In this document: piece by piece, positions 1 to 7,290 of the stretch
Position numbering within the stretch: the first letter of the stretch is position 1
Layout: each line of letters begins with the position of its first letter
NCBI GenBank assembly: GCA_036746315.1
Contig: DAIOEK010000069.1
Span: 1 to 8,143, forward strand
Reading direction: 5' to 3'
DNA length: 8,143 nucleotides
Source: DAIOEK01 sp036746315
GTDB lineage: Bacteria; Chloroflexota; Anaerolineae; Anaerolineales; Anaerolineaceae
The notes under the pieces: model-generated
The model's input: only the letters and a program-made list of their open reading frames with translations
Database searches by the model: none
Told to the model about the DNA's origin: nothing
Program-made: the position numbers and the translations under genes

Positions 1-1072
1 GGAAGTACTGGACCACGAACAGAACAATGCCTTCTCAGATCATTACCTGGAACTGGCATACGACCTTTACAACGTGATGTTCATTACTACCGCCAATTCA
101 ATGGCAACCATCCCCCCCGCGCTGCTGGACCGGATGGAGGTGATCGAGTTCCCCGGTTACATCGAGGAGGAAAAGCTGGAGATAGCGCATCGCTTCCTGC
201 TTCCGCGACAGGAAGAGGAAAGCGGGCTGGAAACGAATGAGGTCGTGATTGAAGAGATGGCGCTGCGCCGGATCATTCGTGAATATACTTATGAGGCAGG
301 CGTGCGCAATTTGGAAAGGGAGATCGGCAGGGTATTCCGCAAAATGGCCCGCCTGAAATCGGAAAAGAAGCGCTATCCCCACCGGGTTACTGCGGCAGCC
401 ATGGATAAATTCCTGGGTCCGCCGCAATTCTTCGAGACGGAAGCGGAAAAGCAGGATGAAGTGGGTGTGGCTACCGCGATGGCATGGACGGAATCCGGCG
501 GCGATATCATGCCGGTGGAAGTATTGATCTTCGAGGGCAAGGGCGGGCTTCAGATCACCGGCCAGGTGGGCGATGTGATGCAGGAGTCGGGACAGGCAGC
601 CCATTCGTACATGAAGTCCAGGGCAGAAGATTTGCATATCAATCCCATCCTTTTCGAGCGGCTGGACGTGCATGTACATATTCCAGAGGGCGCGATCCCC
701 AAGGATGGTCCGTCTGCGGGCATCACAATGGCAACCGCCATGATCTCTGCGTTCACCCGCCGGGAAGTGTACAAAACAGTGGCAATGACCGGTGAAATTA
801 CACTGCGCGGAAAGATTTTGCCGGTGGGCGGGATTCGTGAAAAAGTGCTGGCGGCTCATCGGGCACAGATCAAGAAGGTGCTGATTCCCGAGCGGAACTT
901 GAAAGACCTGTTGGATATCCCCAAGAAGGTGCGGCAGGATCTGGAGATTGTCCCTGTGCGGCATATGGATGAAGTGTTGATGCTGGCGCTGCATGAAAAA
1001 GCGACCAAACCAATCCGCATCACGACACGCAAAACTACCGGGAAGAATACATCCCGCGAAAAAGAAAACTAG
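1..1072 (+). CDS. lon: Lon ATP-dependent serine protease, C-terminal part (5' end outside window)
   Basis: Lon is a cytoplasmic AAA+ protease that degrades misfolded and short-lived regulatory proteins. The frame is open from base 2, so the start codon lies outside the window and about 356 codons are visible. The first residues, EVLDHEQNNAFSDHYLE, are a classic Lon AAA+ signature. They are followed by the sensor segment FITTANS and the arginine-finger segment LLDRMEVI. The protease domain follows: KDGPSAG carries the catalytic serine (codon 713-715) and GGIREKVLAAH carries the catalytic lysine (codon 842-844), so the Ser-Lys dyad is intact. The protein ends in a basic, polar tail rich in Lys, Arg and Thr, which is probably disordered. 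It converges on the coiled-coil gene across a shared hairpin. The identity is very secure; only the 5' portion and promoter are unseen. Confidence 0.97.
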   Translation, partial: EVLDHEQNNAFSDHYLELAYDLYNVMFITTANSMATIPPALLDRMEVIEFPGYIEEEKLEIAHRFLLPRQEEESGLETNEVVIEEMALRRIIREYTYEAGVRNLEREIGRVFRKMARLKSEKKRYPHRVTAAAMDKFLGPPQFFETEAEKQDEVGVATAMAWTESGGDIMPVEVLIFEGKGGLQITGQVGDVMQESGQAAHSYMKSRAEDLHINPILFERLDVHVHIPEGAIPKDGPSAGITMATAMISAFTRREVYKTVAMTGEITLRGKILPVGGIREKVLAAHRAQIKKVLIPERNLKDLLDIPKKVRQDLEIVPVRHMDEVLMLALHEKATKPIRITTRKTTGKNTSREKEN

Positions 1073-1084
1073 TGCAGAAAAAAT

Positions 1085-1107
1085 AACACCCGCCTAAGGC
1101 GGGTGTT
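1085..1107. terminator. Bidirectional hairpin terminator between convergent lon and coiled-coil gene
   Basis: The arms AACACCCGCC (1085-1094) and GGCGGGTGTT (1098-1107) pair perfectly over 10 bp around a three-base TAA loop. On the minus strand the hairpin is followed by ATTTTTT (bases 1084-1078), a standard Rho-independent terminator for the six-gene run. On the + strand only a broken T stretch (GGTTACTTT) follows, so termination of lon is probably weaker. The hairpin fits between the two stop codons at 1072 and 1110. Confidence 0.88.
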
Positions 1108-1109
1108 GG

Positions 1110-1595
1110 TTACTTTAAGGAGGGAATGTCTGGGTTGGCGGGTTTGCTGCGGTGCTCCGCCTGCAGAGCCTTGATGCCATTGCGGATCTGCCCCAGGGTG
1201 CGGTCCATTTCCATTTCCAATCGGGTGAGCGTTTCCACCACGTATTCGTCGGCTTCACGCCGGGAGGCATCGGCTTCGCGCTGGGCTTGTCCGATAATCT
1301 CCTCAGCCTGTTTTTTGGCCGCTTCGGTTACGGCATCTTTGGCGATCAATTGTTCGCCCTTGTCGCGAGCCAGTGCAATGGTGCGATTTGCTTCTTCCTG
1401 TGCCTGGGCGAGGACGCGGTCGCGCTGGACCAAAATTTGCTGAGATTTCTTGACCTCTTCGGGGATGGATACTCGCATCTGATCGATGATGTCGAGAAAA
1501 CGATCCTCATCGATCACAACGCTGTGCGTGAGGGGAATTCCCTTGCTTTCATTGAATAGTTCTTCCAGCCGGTCAATCAAATGTTGAATATCCAT
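1110..1595 (-). CDS. Coiled-coil protein, SepIVA/DivIVA-like (often labelled ATP synthase subunit B-like)
   Basis: This is a 161-residue soluble protein with no signal peptide or membrane segment. Residues 1-45 form a compact head with SKGIPLTHSVVIDEDRFLD and an IDQMRVSIPEEV helix. Residues 46-145 are rich in Glu, Ala, Gln, Lys and Arg and look like a long coiled coil; the tail (149-161) is short and Pro-containing. The head resembles my memory of the mycobacterial septation factor SepIVA (Rv2927c), which has ARGVPM, then LELIDDIKDAIPGEL, at the same place and also follows coaD. A role in septation or envelope growth is therefore inferred. It is not a true ATP synthase b subunit, because the N-terminal membrane helix is missing and no other atp genes are nearby. 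The start has a strong AAGGAGG five bases upstream. It lies 63 bases after coaD and is last in the run. Confidence 0.8.
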   Translation of the reverse strand: MDIQHLIDRLEELFNESKGIPLTHSVVIDEDRFLDIIDQMRVSIPEEVKKSQQILVQRDRVLAQAQEEANRTIALARDKGEQLIAKDAVTEAAKKQAEEIIGQAQREADASRREADEYVVETLTRLEMEMDRTLGQIRNGIKALQAEHRSKPANPDIPSLK

Positions 1596-1600
1596 CTAGT

Positions 1601-1607
1601 CCTCCTT
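1601..1607 (-). promoter_or_regulatory. Strong Shine-Dalgarno site of the coiled-coil gene
   Basis: AAGGAGG on the minus strand lies five bases before the ATG at 1595. It is the strongest ribosome binding site in the window, and it suggests that the last gene of the run is translated independently of coaD and fairly highly. Confidence 0.85.
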
Positions 1608-1658
1608 CGGTATTGCAAGCGAGAATGTTGCAAGAATGACGCCAGTATGAAAGCGGTC

Positions 1659-2183
1659 TCAATCTCTCAGCGCGGTGAGGGGAACGACGGTCTGGTCATT
1701 ACCGAGCTCGCGAAATTTGCGGTAGAGCGCTTCTGCAACGTGCGGCTGTACAAATGTGGTAATATCCCCGCCCAACGAGGCGATTTCGCGGACCGTGGTG
1801 GAAGAGAGGAAGGTGTGCTCATCGCTGGTGATAAGGGCAACCACATCGATATCCGGCGAGAGGCGGTGATTGGCGAGTGCCATTTTGAATTCATGCTCGA
1901 AATCGCTGAAAACCCGCAAACCTCGAACAATAGCCTGGGCGCCAATTGATTTAACAAAAGTAACGGTTAATCCGCTGTAACCGACCACGGAAATATTGGC
2001 TACGTTCTCAAAGGATTTTTTTACAAATGACAAACGCTCCTCGGGAGAAAACAACAGGTTCTTCAAAGGACGGTCGAATACTGCGACCACCACTTCATCG
2101 AACAACCGGCTGGCACGGAGGGCAATGTCGATGTGCCCATAGTGAATTGGATCGAAAGTTCCTGGAAACACAACTTTGGTCAT
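1659..2183 (-). CDS. coaD: Phosphopantetheine adenylyltransferase (PPAT)
   Basis: CoaD transfers AMP from ATP to 4'-phosphopantetheine, giving dephospho-CoA, the penultimate step of coenzyme A synthesis in the cytoplasm. The 174-residue length fits, with a slightly long C-terminus compared with E. coli. The nucleotidyltransferase motif is present: GTFDPIHYGH at residues 8-17 contains the HxGH signature (H14, H17). K41 in DRPLK matches the E. coli Lys42 position, RGLR (87-90) is the conserved substrate/ATP loop, and FLSSTTVRE (125-133) is the C-terminal nucleotide-binding motif. The ATG follows the recG stop by only three bases. A GAGGAG sequence inside recG sits 14 bases upstream, longer than ideal, so translation is probably coupled to recG. 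All key catalytic residues are in place. Confidence 0.97.
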   Translation of the reverse strand: MTKVVFPGTFDPIHYGHIDIALRASRLFDEVVVAVFDRPLKNLLFSPEERLSFVKKSFENVANISVVGYSGLTVTFVKSIGAQAIVRGLRVFSDFEHEFKMALANHRLSPDIDVVALITSDEHTFLSSTTVREIASLGGDITTFVQPHVAEALYRKFRELGNDQTVVPLTALRD

Positions 2184-2186
2184 AAT

Positions 2187-4658
2187 TTAGCTGATATCTC
2201 CTCTTCCAGGGCGCCAGAACCGCTGCAGCGTCTGGACTAAGTTTTGGTGCTCGGGCAAATTAAGATCGGGGTCCTGGTCAAAAACCATTTGGGCTGCTTC
2301 CCGAGCTTTTTCGATCAATCTGACATCACTCAAAGATGCCAGACGTAAATCCGAAAAACCTGCCTGACGTGTTCCCAGAAAATCGCCGGGGCCGCGTTGT
2401 TCCAAATCTTTTTCCGCAAGGATAAAGCCGTCATTGGTCTCGGCCATCGCTTTCAGGCGTTCATTATCCACTGCGTTTTCCGTTTCAGGGACCAGAATAC
2501 AATAGGAGGGGAATTCTCCCCGACCGACACGACCGCGGAACTGATGCAGTTGTGCCAGACCGAAGCGATTGGCGCCTTCCACCATCATAATGGTGGCGTT
2601 GGGGATATCCACACCCACTTCCACCACCGAAGTTGATACCAGAACATCCAGTTCACGGTTGCGGAATGCGGTCATTACCTTTTCTTTTTCATCAGGTTTC
2701 AACCTGCCGTGAAGCAGCCCCAGCCGGTAATGATGAAAAACCTCTTTTTGCAGCCGGTCACATTCTTCCACTGCCGCTTTAGCTTCATCGTTATCACCCT
2801 GTTCAACTAGGGGATAGATGATGAATGCCTGCCGACCGGCATCAACCTCGGATTCGATCTTGCTGTAGGCTTGCTCCCTTTCGCGGGGATAGAGCACGAT
2901 GGTTTCGATCTTTTGCCTGCCGGCGGGATACTCATCCATCAATGAGAGGTCGAGATCGCCGTATACGGTAAGCGCAAGTGAGCGGGGAATGGGGGTGGCG
3001 GTCATCACCAACAGGTGCGGGTTGTTGCCTTTTGCGCGCAAAATGGCGCGTTGTTCCACGCCGAAGCGGTGCTGCTCATCGATAACCACCATCTGGAGGT
3101 TCTGGAAGACCAGCGGATCTTCCAACAGGGCATGCGTACCGATGATCAATTTGATGCTGCCATCTTCCAACCCGGCTCTGATCTCTTCCTTTTCTGCCGT
3201 TTTGGTATCGCCGATCAACAGGCGGATCTCTTCAGGGCGCAGCAGTGCGGTCTGTTCATTGCCTGCGGTCAACAGGAGGGAGAGGCTGCGGAAGTGCTGT
3301 TCAGCGAGGATGCTGGTGGGCGCCATCAGGGCTGCCTGAGCTCCATTATGAATCACGATCGCCATCCCTAAAGCTGCCACCACGGTCTTGCCGGAACCCA
3401 CATCCCCTTGCAGCAGGCGGTTCATAGGCTGACCGGTCAGCAGGTCGGCACGAATTTCTGCCAGCACTTTTTGCTGGGCGTTGGTGAGGTGGTATGGCAG
3501 CGTGCTTTGCCAGGCAGAGAAGGCATCATCCGGGACGGAATATGTGGCAGCCGTGACGGATTTCCAGTTCCTCTTTTGCTGGAGCACACCGATCTGCAGC
3601 AGAAATATCTCATCGAACGCCAGGCGTTTTCTGGCAATTTTAAGTGCATCCTGGCTGGGTGGGAAATGAATTTCACGCAGTGCATTGCCCAGGGCAGGTA
3701 AATGATAGGCTTCCTTTACCGCTTCCGGGAGAAAATCGCTTATTTGATTGCTCCAATAATTGACCGTCTGATATTGCAGACGGCGGAGCCACTTCTGGGT
3801 GATGTTGGCAGTCAGCGGATATACCGGCACAATGCGGTTGGTATGTAATTGTTCCTCTTCCAACTGCTCCCATTCAGGGTTGTTGATCACCAGCCGTCCG
3901 AGGTATTGGTCGACCCTGCCGGAAACGACGATTTGCATCCCGGGTTTCAGACGGTTGGCAATCCAAAGCTGGTTGAACCAGGTCAGGCGCAGGCTGCCGG
4001 TGCCATCGGTGATGACTGCCTCTATCAGGTGTGAGCTGCCGCCGCGAATGGGGCGGCTGTTGACCGAGTGAATGGCGCCGATGACGGTAATTTCTTCGCC
4101 ATAGAAGAGCCGGTTAATCGGCTTGAGCTGGCTGTAATCATCATAGCGGCGCGGAAAGTAGTACAGCAGGTCTTCCAGGGTATACAATCCCACCCCTGAG
4201 AGGGTCTCGGCGTGTTTGTCGCCAATTCCCTGCACCACCTTGAGGGGTGCTTTTAAACCGGTGCCATTTCGGGGCGGCGGATTATTGGACGGCGGACGCG
4301 GCTGCCGCGCAGGCGCAGACATACGGGCTGGTTTTTCAGCCGGCTGCTCCGGGCGTTCGGCGGATCTGGTCTGCTGCCTGGTGACGGGCATTTGCGGCAG
4401 AGGTTTATCGGTGGAAATTTGACCCAGGCTTTCCCAAATCTGCGTGATGATCTCTTTCCGTTCATCGGGGCTTGCCGAGTACGACGACACCAATGAATGG
4501 ACGCGGCTGATCGTCTCTTCAGGAATTTGGTCGATCCTGGCTTCTGATTCCCAGTTGGGAAGGATTTTCTCCAGGCCGCCGACCACGGCGCGGTTATCAT
4601 ATCCCCGCTCAATTTCGAGCTTGAGAAACTTCAGTATTTTGTCTATGGATGGCTGCAT
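2187..4658 (-). CDS. recG: ATP-dependent DNA helicase RecG with N-terminal extension
   Basis: RecG is a superfamily 2 double-stranded DNA translocase that regresses stalled replication forks and processes branched DNA. The protein has 823 residues against about 690 in E. coli. The excess is at the N-terminus: a helical region (about 1-80), then a Pro/Arg-rich linker (about 81-134). The wedge part begins with a helix-hairpin-helix-like segment (VVQGIGDKHAETLSGVG, 141-157) and an OB fold (about 188-262). Helicase motifs are intact: Walker A GDVGSGKT (418-425), DEQH (527-530), TATPIPRS (553-560) and QFRGRVGRG (706-714). The TRG region, with GFILAEKDLEQRGPGDFLG, is at about 744-762. No clear Shine-Dalgarno sequence precedes the ATG. 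A 90-base gap separates it from the upstream gene and holds a possible promoter. It nearly abuts coaD. Confidence 0.98.
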   Translation of the reverse strand: MQPSIDKILKFLKLEIERGYDNRAVVGGLEKILPNWESEARIDQIPEETISRVHSLVSSYSASPDERKEIITQIWESLGQISTDKPLPQMPVTRQQTRSAERPEQPAEKPARMSAPARQPRPPSNNPPPRNGTGLKAPLKVVQGIGDKHAETLSGVGLYTLEDLLYYFPRRYDDYSQLKPINRLFYGEEITVIGAIHSVNSRPIRGGSSHLIEAVITDGTGSLRLTWFNQLWIANRLKPGMQIVVSGRVDQYLGRLVINNPEWEQLEEEQLHTNRIVPVYPLTANITQKWLRRLQYQTVNYWSNQISDFLPEAVKEAYHLPALGNALREIHFPPSQDALKIARKRLAFDEIFLLQIGVLQQKRNWKSVTAATYSVPDDAFSAWQSTLPYHLTNAQQKVLAEIRADLLTGQPMNRLLQGDVGSGKTVVAALGMAIVIHNGAQAALMAPTSILAEQHFRSLSLLLTAGNEQTALLRPEEIRLLIGDTKTAEKEEIRAGLEDGSIKLIIGTHALLEDPLVFQNLQMVVIDEQHRFGVEQRAILRAKGNNPHLLVMTATPIPRSLALTVYGDLDLSLMDEYPAGRQKIETIVLYPREREQAYSKIESEVDAGRQAFIIYPLVEQGDNDEAKAAVEECDRLQKEVFHHYRLGLLHGRLKPDEKEKVMTAFRNRELDVLVSTSVVEVGVDIPNATIMMVEGANRFGLAQLHQFRGRVGRGEFPSYCILVPETENAVDNERLKAMAETNDGFILAEKDLEQRGPGDFLGTRQAGFSDLRLASLSDVRLIEKAREAAQMVFDQDPDLNLPEHQNLVQTLQRFWRPGRGDIS

Positions 4659-4706
4659 AGCAGTATTTTACCCTAATCCAGTTTATGGAACCCATTGTCA
4701 AGTATA
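4659..4706 (-). promoter_or_regulatory. Possible recG promoter, perhaps giving a leaderless transcript
   Basis: The 90-base gap before recG contains several promoter-like hexamers on the minus strand. TAAAAT (4670-4665) ends six bases before the recG ATG, which would put the first transcribed base at or next to the start codon. A perfect TTGACA (4701-4696) lies 25 bases further upstream, too far to pair with TAAAAT, and no good -10 hexamer sits 16-18 bases from it. TATACT (4706-4701) is a third -10-like word with a weak -35. No Shine-Dalgarno sequence is visible before recG, which fits a leaderless start. The overall architecture is uncertain. Confidence 0.35.
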
Positions 4707-4748
4707 CGAGGTTCATCCTTGTGATTAGAAAACAGATGTGATGATTTG

Positions 4749-5600
4749 TTAGATTGTTCCGGGATTCTCCATGGCGAAAATGCCAACGCTGCGCGGTCCG
4801 AACATGGCAGCAATGACCGGGTTGAGGCTATGCTCGCTGAAGGGAACCCTGGGGAAGTTCGAATTGGCATGCTCTTTCAGCGCTCTGGCATCTTGCAACA
4901 ATGATGGAACGCTTTGCATAACTGCAATGGCATCCAATTCATTAAACTCATCTAAAAACTCTTGAAAGTAATCCAGCAATGCACGATAGTTCTTCACCTT
5001 CTCGATCGATATCAGCTTGCCTTCTTCAAAAGAGAACACAGGCAGAATATTCAGCATCTCCCCCACCACAGCCTGGGGATAGCCAATCAACGCGGGACGG
5101 GTAAGGTAGGTAAGACAGGGCAGGCAGAATTGCGCATAAATATGCGGGACTTGCCCCCGCATAAGATACTCGATCTGATCCGCAGAAACACCCCGATTGG
5201 CTAATTCGGCTGCCTGTTGTACCAGGTAGCCCAAACCCAGCCCAATTGTCTGGGTATCCACCTCATGGACTCTTGCGCGTCCCTGGGTTTGTTTTACGGC
5301 TTCATGCAGATTTTGGTAAGCCTCGGAAAGCTGGCTGGAAACGGAAAGAGCAATAATATCCTGAGAATACTGCCCAAGATTACGGATCGCCTGGGCATAT
5401 TCAGCCACGGTCGGCGGTTCCACGACCGGAAGGGGTTTCTGGGTTGACGAAACGGGATATTGCAAAATCTTGTTTCCAACATCCTGTTCGGAACCCATCT
5501 CCTGGACATGAAACGGCACAACCTCGATCAGGTTGCGCCCATTCATACTGTGTTTGGTAAACTGAACAGAACTATCGGTGAGAATGCTCGTTTGTGCCAT
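4749..5600 (-). CDS. Divergent DegV family protein, FakB-like fatty acid binding partner
   Basis: DegV/FakB proteins bind a fatty acid and present its carboxylate to the kinase FakA, which makes acyl-phosphate. This 283-residue protein has the family length and fold signature: an N-terminal SILTDSS (5-11), the SSQLSEAYQ loop (88-96) in place of SSxLSGTYQ, the VDTQTIGLGLG turn (114-124), GEMLNILPVF (180-189) and a C-terminal GPRSVGIF (268-275). Several normally conserved positions differ. The TSQP segment reads VVEPP, the KGGRIG segment reads RPALIG, and the His before the terminal GPG motif appears to be Met (PVIAAMFGPR). The ligand may therefore be unusual. It starts two bases after the fakA stop with no Shine-Dalgarno sequence, so translational coupling is likely. 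Family membership is firm; the fatty acid role is inferred from the neighbour. Confidence 0.85.
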   Translation of the reverse strand: MAQTSILTDSSVQFTKHSMNGRNLIEVVPFHVQEMGSEQDVGNKILQYPVSSTQKPLPVVEPPTVAEYAQAIRNLGQYSQDIIALSVSSQLSEAYQNLHEAVKQTQGRARVHEVDTQTIGLGLGYLVQQAAELANRGVSADQIEYLMRGQVPHIYAQFCLPCLTYLTRPALIGYPQAVVGEMLNILPVFSFEEGKLISIEKVKNYRALLDYFQEFLDEFNELDAIAVMQSVPSLLQDARALKEHANSNFPRVPFSEHSLNPVIAAMFGPRSVGIFAMENPGTI

Positions 5601-5602
5601 GT

Positions 5603-7267
5603 TTATTCAACTGAGATAATGAATTGATAATGCGGTTGTCCTCCCGCGTGAACTTCAATCTCATGATCGGGATATGTTTCCTCGATCTTCTTCACGATCT
5701 GGTCGATGATATTCTTTTGCACATCTCCCCCGGTGAATAAAGTGATCCGTTCGCGGTCTTCCGTATCCGCATCCTTGAGGAACGCCATGACAGCTTCCTC
5801 CAGAGAATTGGTTGAACTGATCAATTGCCCGTTATGCAGGGCAATTACCTGTCCTTCGGCAACATCGACGCCATTGATTTGAACTGTGCGGGTGGCAACG
5901 GTCACTTCACCAGCCTCAACATCAGAAAGCGCCTCATTCATATCTTTTACCACCTGATCGAAATCTCCATCGGGAATCAGGTGCAGCAGTGCGGAGATAC
6001 CCTGGGGAATATTGCGGGTGGGAACGACCGCCACATTTTTCACGCTTACGGATGCGGCGCTTTCTGCAGCCAGAATGATATTTTTATTGTTGGGCAGCAG
6101 GATGATCTTGTCTGTGGGCAGGTCCTCAAATGCTTTGAGAATCTCTTCCGTGCTGGGATTCATGGTCTGACCGCCATCTACAATGGCGGCGACGCCCAGG
6201 CTGGCGAAGATTTTCGACAAACCGCTGCCGGGGCTGACAGTTACCACGGCAATATCACCGGGCGAAACCTCAGCCAGATGAATTTTTTCGGGCTGCGCGG
6301 ACGATTGTTCTTCCATCTGTGCGAGCAGGTTTTCCATGGCAATTTTGGTGATGGTGCCAATTCCCATGGTGTATTCAATCGGCTCGTAACGCTTTTCCAG
6401 CGGCACGTGGATGTGCATGCGATAAAAGCCATCCCCTTCACCCACCTGAATGGAGGTTCCGATCTGGGAAAGATCATTGTAGAAATCTTCCAGGACCAAA
6501 GGCTTGTTCGGGCGGAAATCCACGACAACTTCATAATCCTGACCGGGTTCGACTGATTCCATGGTGTTTTCCAGATTCATCTGCGTAAGAGGTTGAACCA
6601 CACCCGCAGGCACTTCCAGAGAAAGGTTGCGGATGTAACGTAAAATACCTTCCAGCAGGACGAAAAGGCCTTTGCCGCCAGAATCCACCACCCCGGCCTG
6701 TTTGAGAATGGGGAGCAGTTCGGGAGTGTGTTTTACCGATTCATCCGCCGCGTTGACGATCTCTTCCAGCATGATTTCGGGATTGGAATTGACAGCAACG
6801 ATCTCGCGGGCTCGCCGGGCGATATCCGATGCAACTGTCAGGATCGTCCCTTCCACGGGTTTAACCACACCTTTGTAAGCGGTGTTACGGGCTTCTTCGA
6901 GCGCGTTTGCCACCATTTGTGCATCGGCCGTTTCGTAGTTATCCAGACCGCGGGCGAATCCACGCCAGAGCTGGGATAGAATCACCCCGGAGTTTCCCCT
7001 GGCGCCCATCAAGGCGCCCTGGGCGAGCAAATGTGCCATCTTCCCCAGGTTGGTCTCTTCCGAATTTGCAATTTCGTTGTAGGCGGATTGCATGGTGAGC
7101 ACCATGTTGGTGCCGGTATCTCCATCCGGCACGGGGAAAACATTCAGCGCGTTAACCACCTGCTGGTTTGCTTTCAGCCAGATCAAGGCTGCTTCCACGA
7201 ACTTCTTGAGCTGAAGTCCGTTCAGTTGTAAAGTTTTTTCCGCTTGTTTACTTGTTTCAATACCCAT
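5603..7267 (-). CDS. fakA: Fatty acid kinase catalytic subunit FakA (DAK/YloV family)
   Basis: FakA phosphorylates FakB-bound fatty acids with ATP; the acyl-phosphate can enter phospholipid synthesis through PlsY or be passed to acyl carrier protein by PlsX. The protein has 554 residues, the usual length. The N-terminal DhaL-like kinase domain (about 10-215) carries FPVPDGDTGTN (44-54), whose aspartates bind Mg-ATP, then GARGNSG (88-94) and VDSGGKG (194-200). The middle domain (about 240-325) contains RMHIHVP (283-289), the expected metal-binding histidines. The C-terminal EDD-type domain (about 330-554) includes VSPGSGL, DGGQTMNPS and LLPNNKN and probably docks FakB. The start has AAAGG six bases upstream and lies 23 bases after the Asp23-like stop. 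An oddity is Glu where a Cys of the middle-domain metal site is expected. Confidence 0.94.
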   Translation of the reverse strand: MGIETSKQAEKTLQLNGLQLKKFVEAALIWLKANQQVVNALNVFPVPDGDTGTNMVLTMQSAYNEIANSEETNLGKMAHLLAQGALMGARGNSGVILSQLWRGFARGLDNYETADAQMVANALEEARNTAYKGVVKPVEGTILTVASDIARRAREIVAVNSNPEIMLEEIVNAADESVKHTPELLPILKQAGVVDSGGKGLFVLLEGILRYIRNLSLEVPAGVVQPLTQMNLENTMESVEPGQDYEVVVDFRPNKPLVLEDFYNDLSQIGTSIQVGEGDGFYRMHIHVPLEKRYEPIEYTMGIGTITKIAMENLLAQMEEQSSAQPEKIHLAEVSPGDIAVVTVSPGSGLSKIFASLGVAAIVDGGQTMNPSTEEILKAFEDLPTDKIILLPNNKNIILAAESAASVSVKNVAVVPTRNIPQGISALLHLIPDGDFDQVVKDMNEALSDVEAGEVTVATRTVQINGVDVAEGQVIALHNGQLISSTNSLEEAVMAFLKDADTEDRERITLFTGGDVQKNIIDQIVKKIEETYPDHEIEVHAGGQPHYQFIISVE

Positions 7268-7290
7268 GAGGAACCTTTGCTTTTGGGGGA

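Noticed and set aside
98..994. Long open frame of 298 codons on the minus strand opposite lon
   Set aside because: It lies entirely antisense to the Lon coding region, and its product is rich in His, Cys and Gln with no recognisable family, as expected from the complement of a real gene.
1110..1595. ATP synthase F0 subunit b
   Set aside because: There is no N-terminal membrane helix and no neighbouring atp genes; the resemblance is only the shared Ala/Glu-rich coiled coil.
1608..1635. Direct repeat TTGCAA in the gap between coaD and the coiled-coil gene as a promoter or operator
   Set aside because: There are only two six-base copies and no -10 hexamer at a suitable distance; this is likely chance.
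4673..4728. Inverted repeat CTAATC/GATTAG in the gap upstream of recG
   Set aside because: The arms are six bases long and more than 40 bases apart, which is too weak to support a structure or operator.
5825..6556. Open frame of 243 codons on the + strand opposite fakA
   Set aside because: The fakA frame carries clear family motifs; the antisense product has low-quality composition and no motif.
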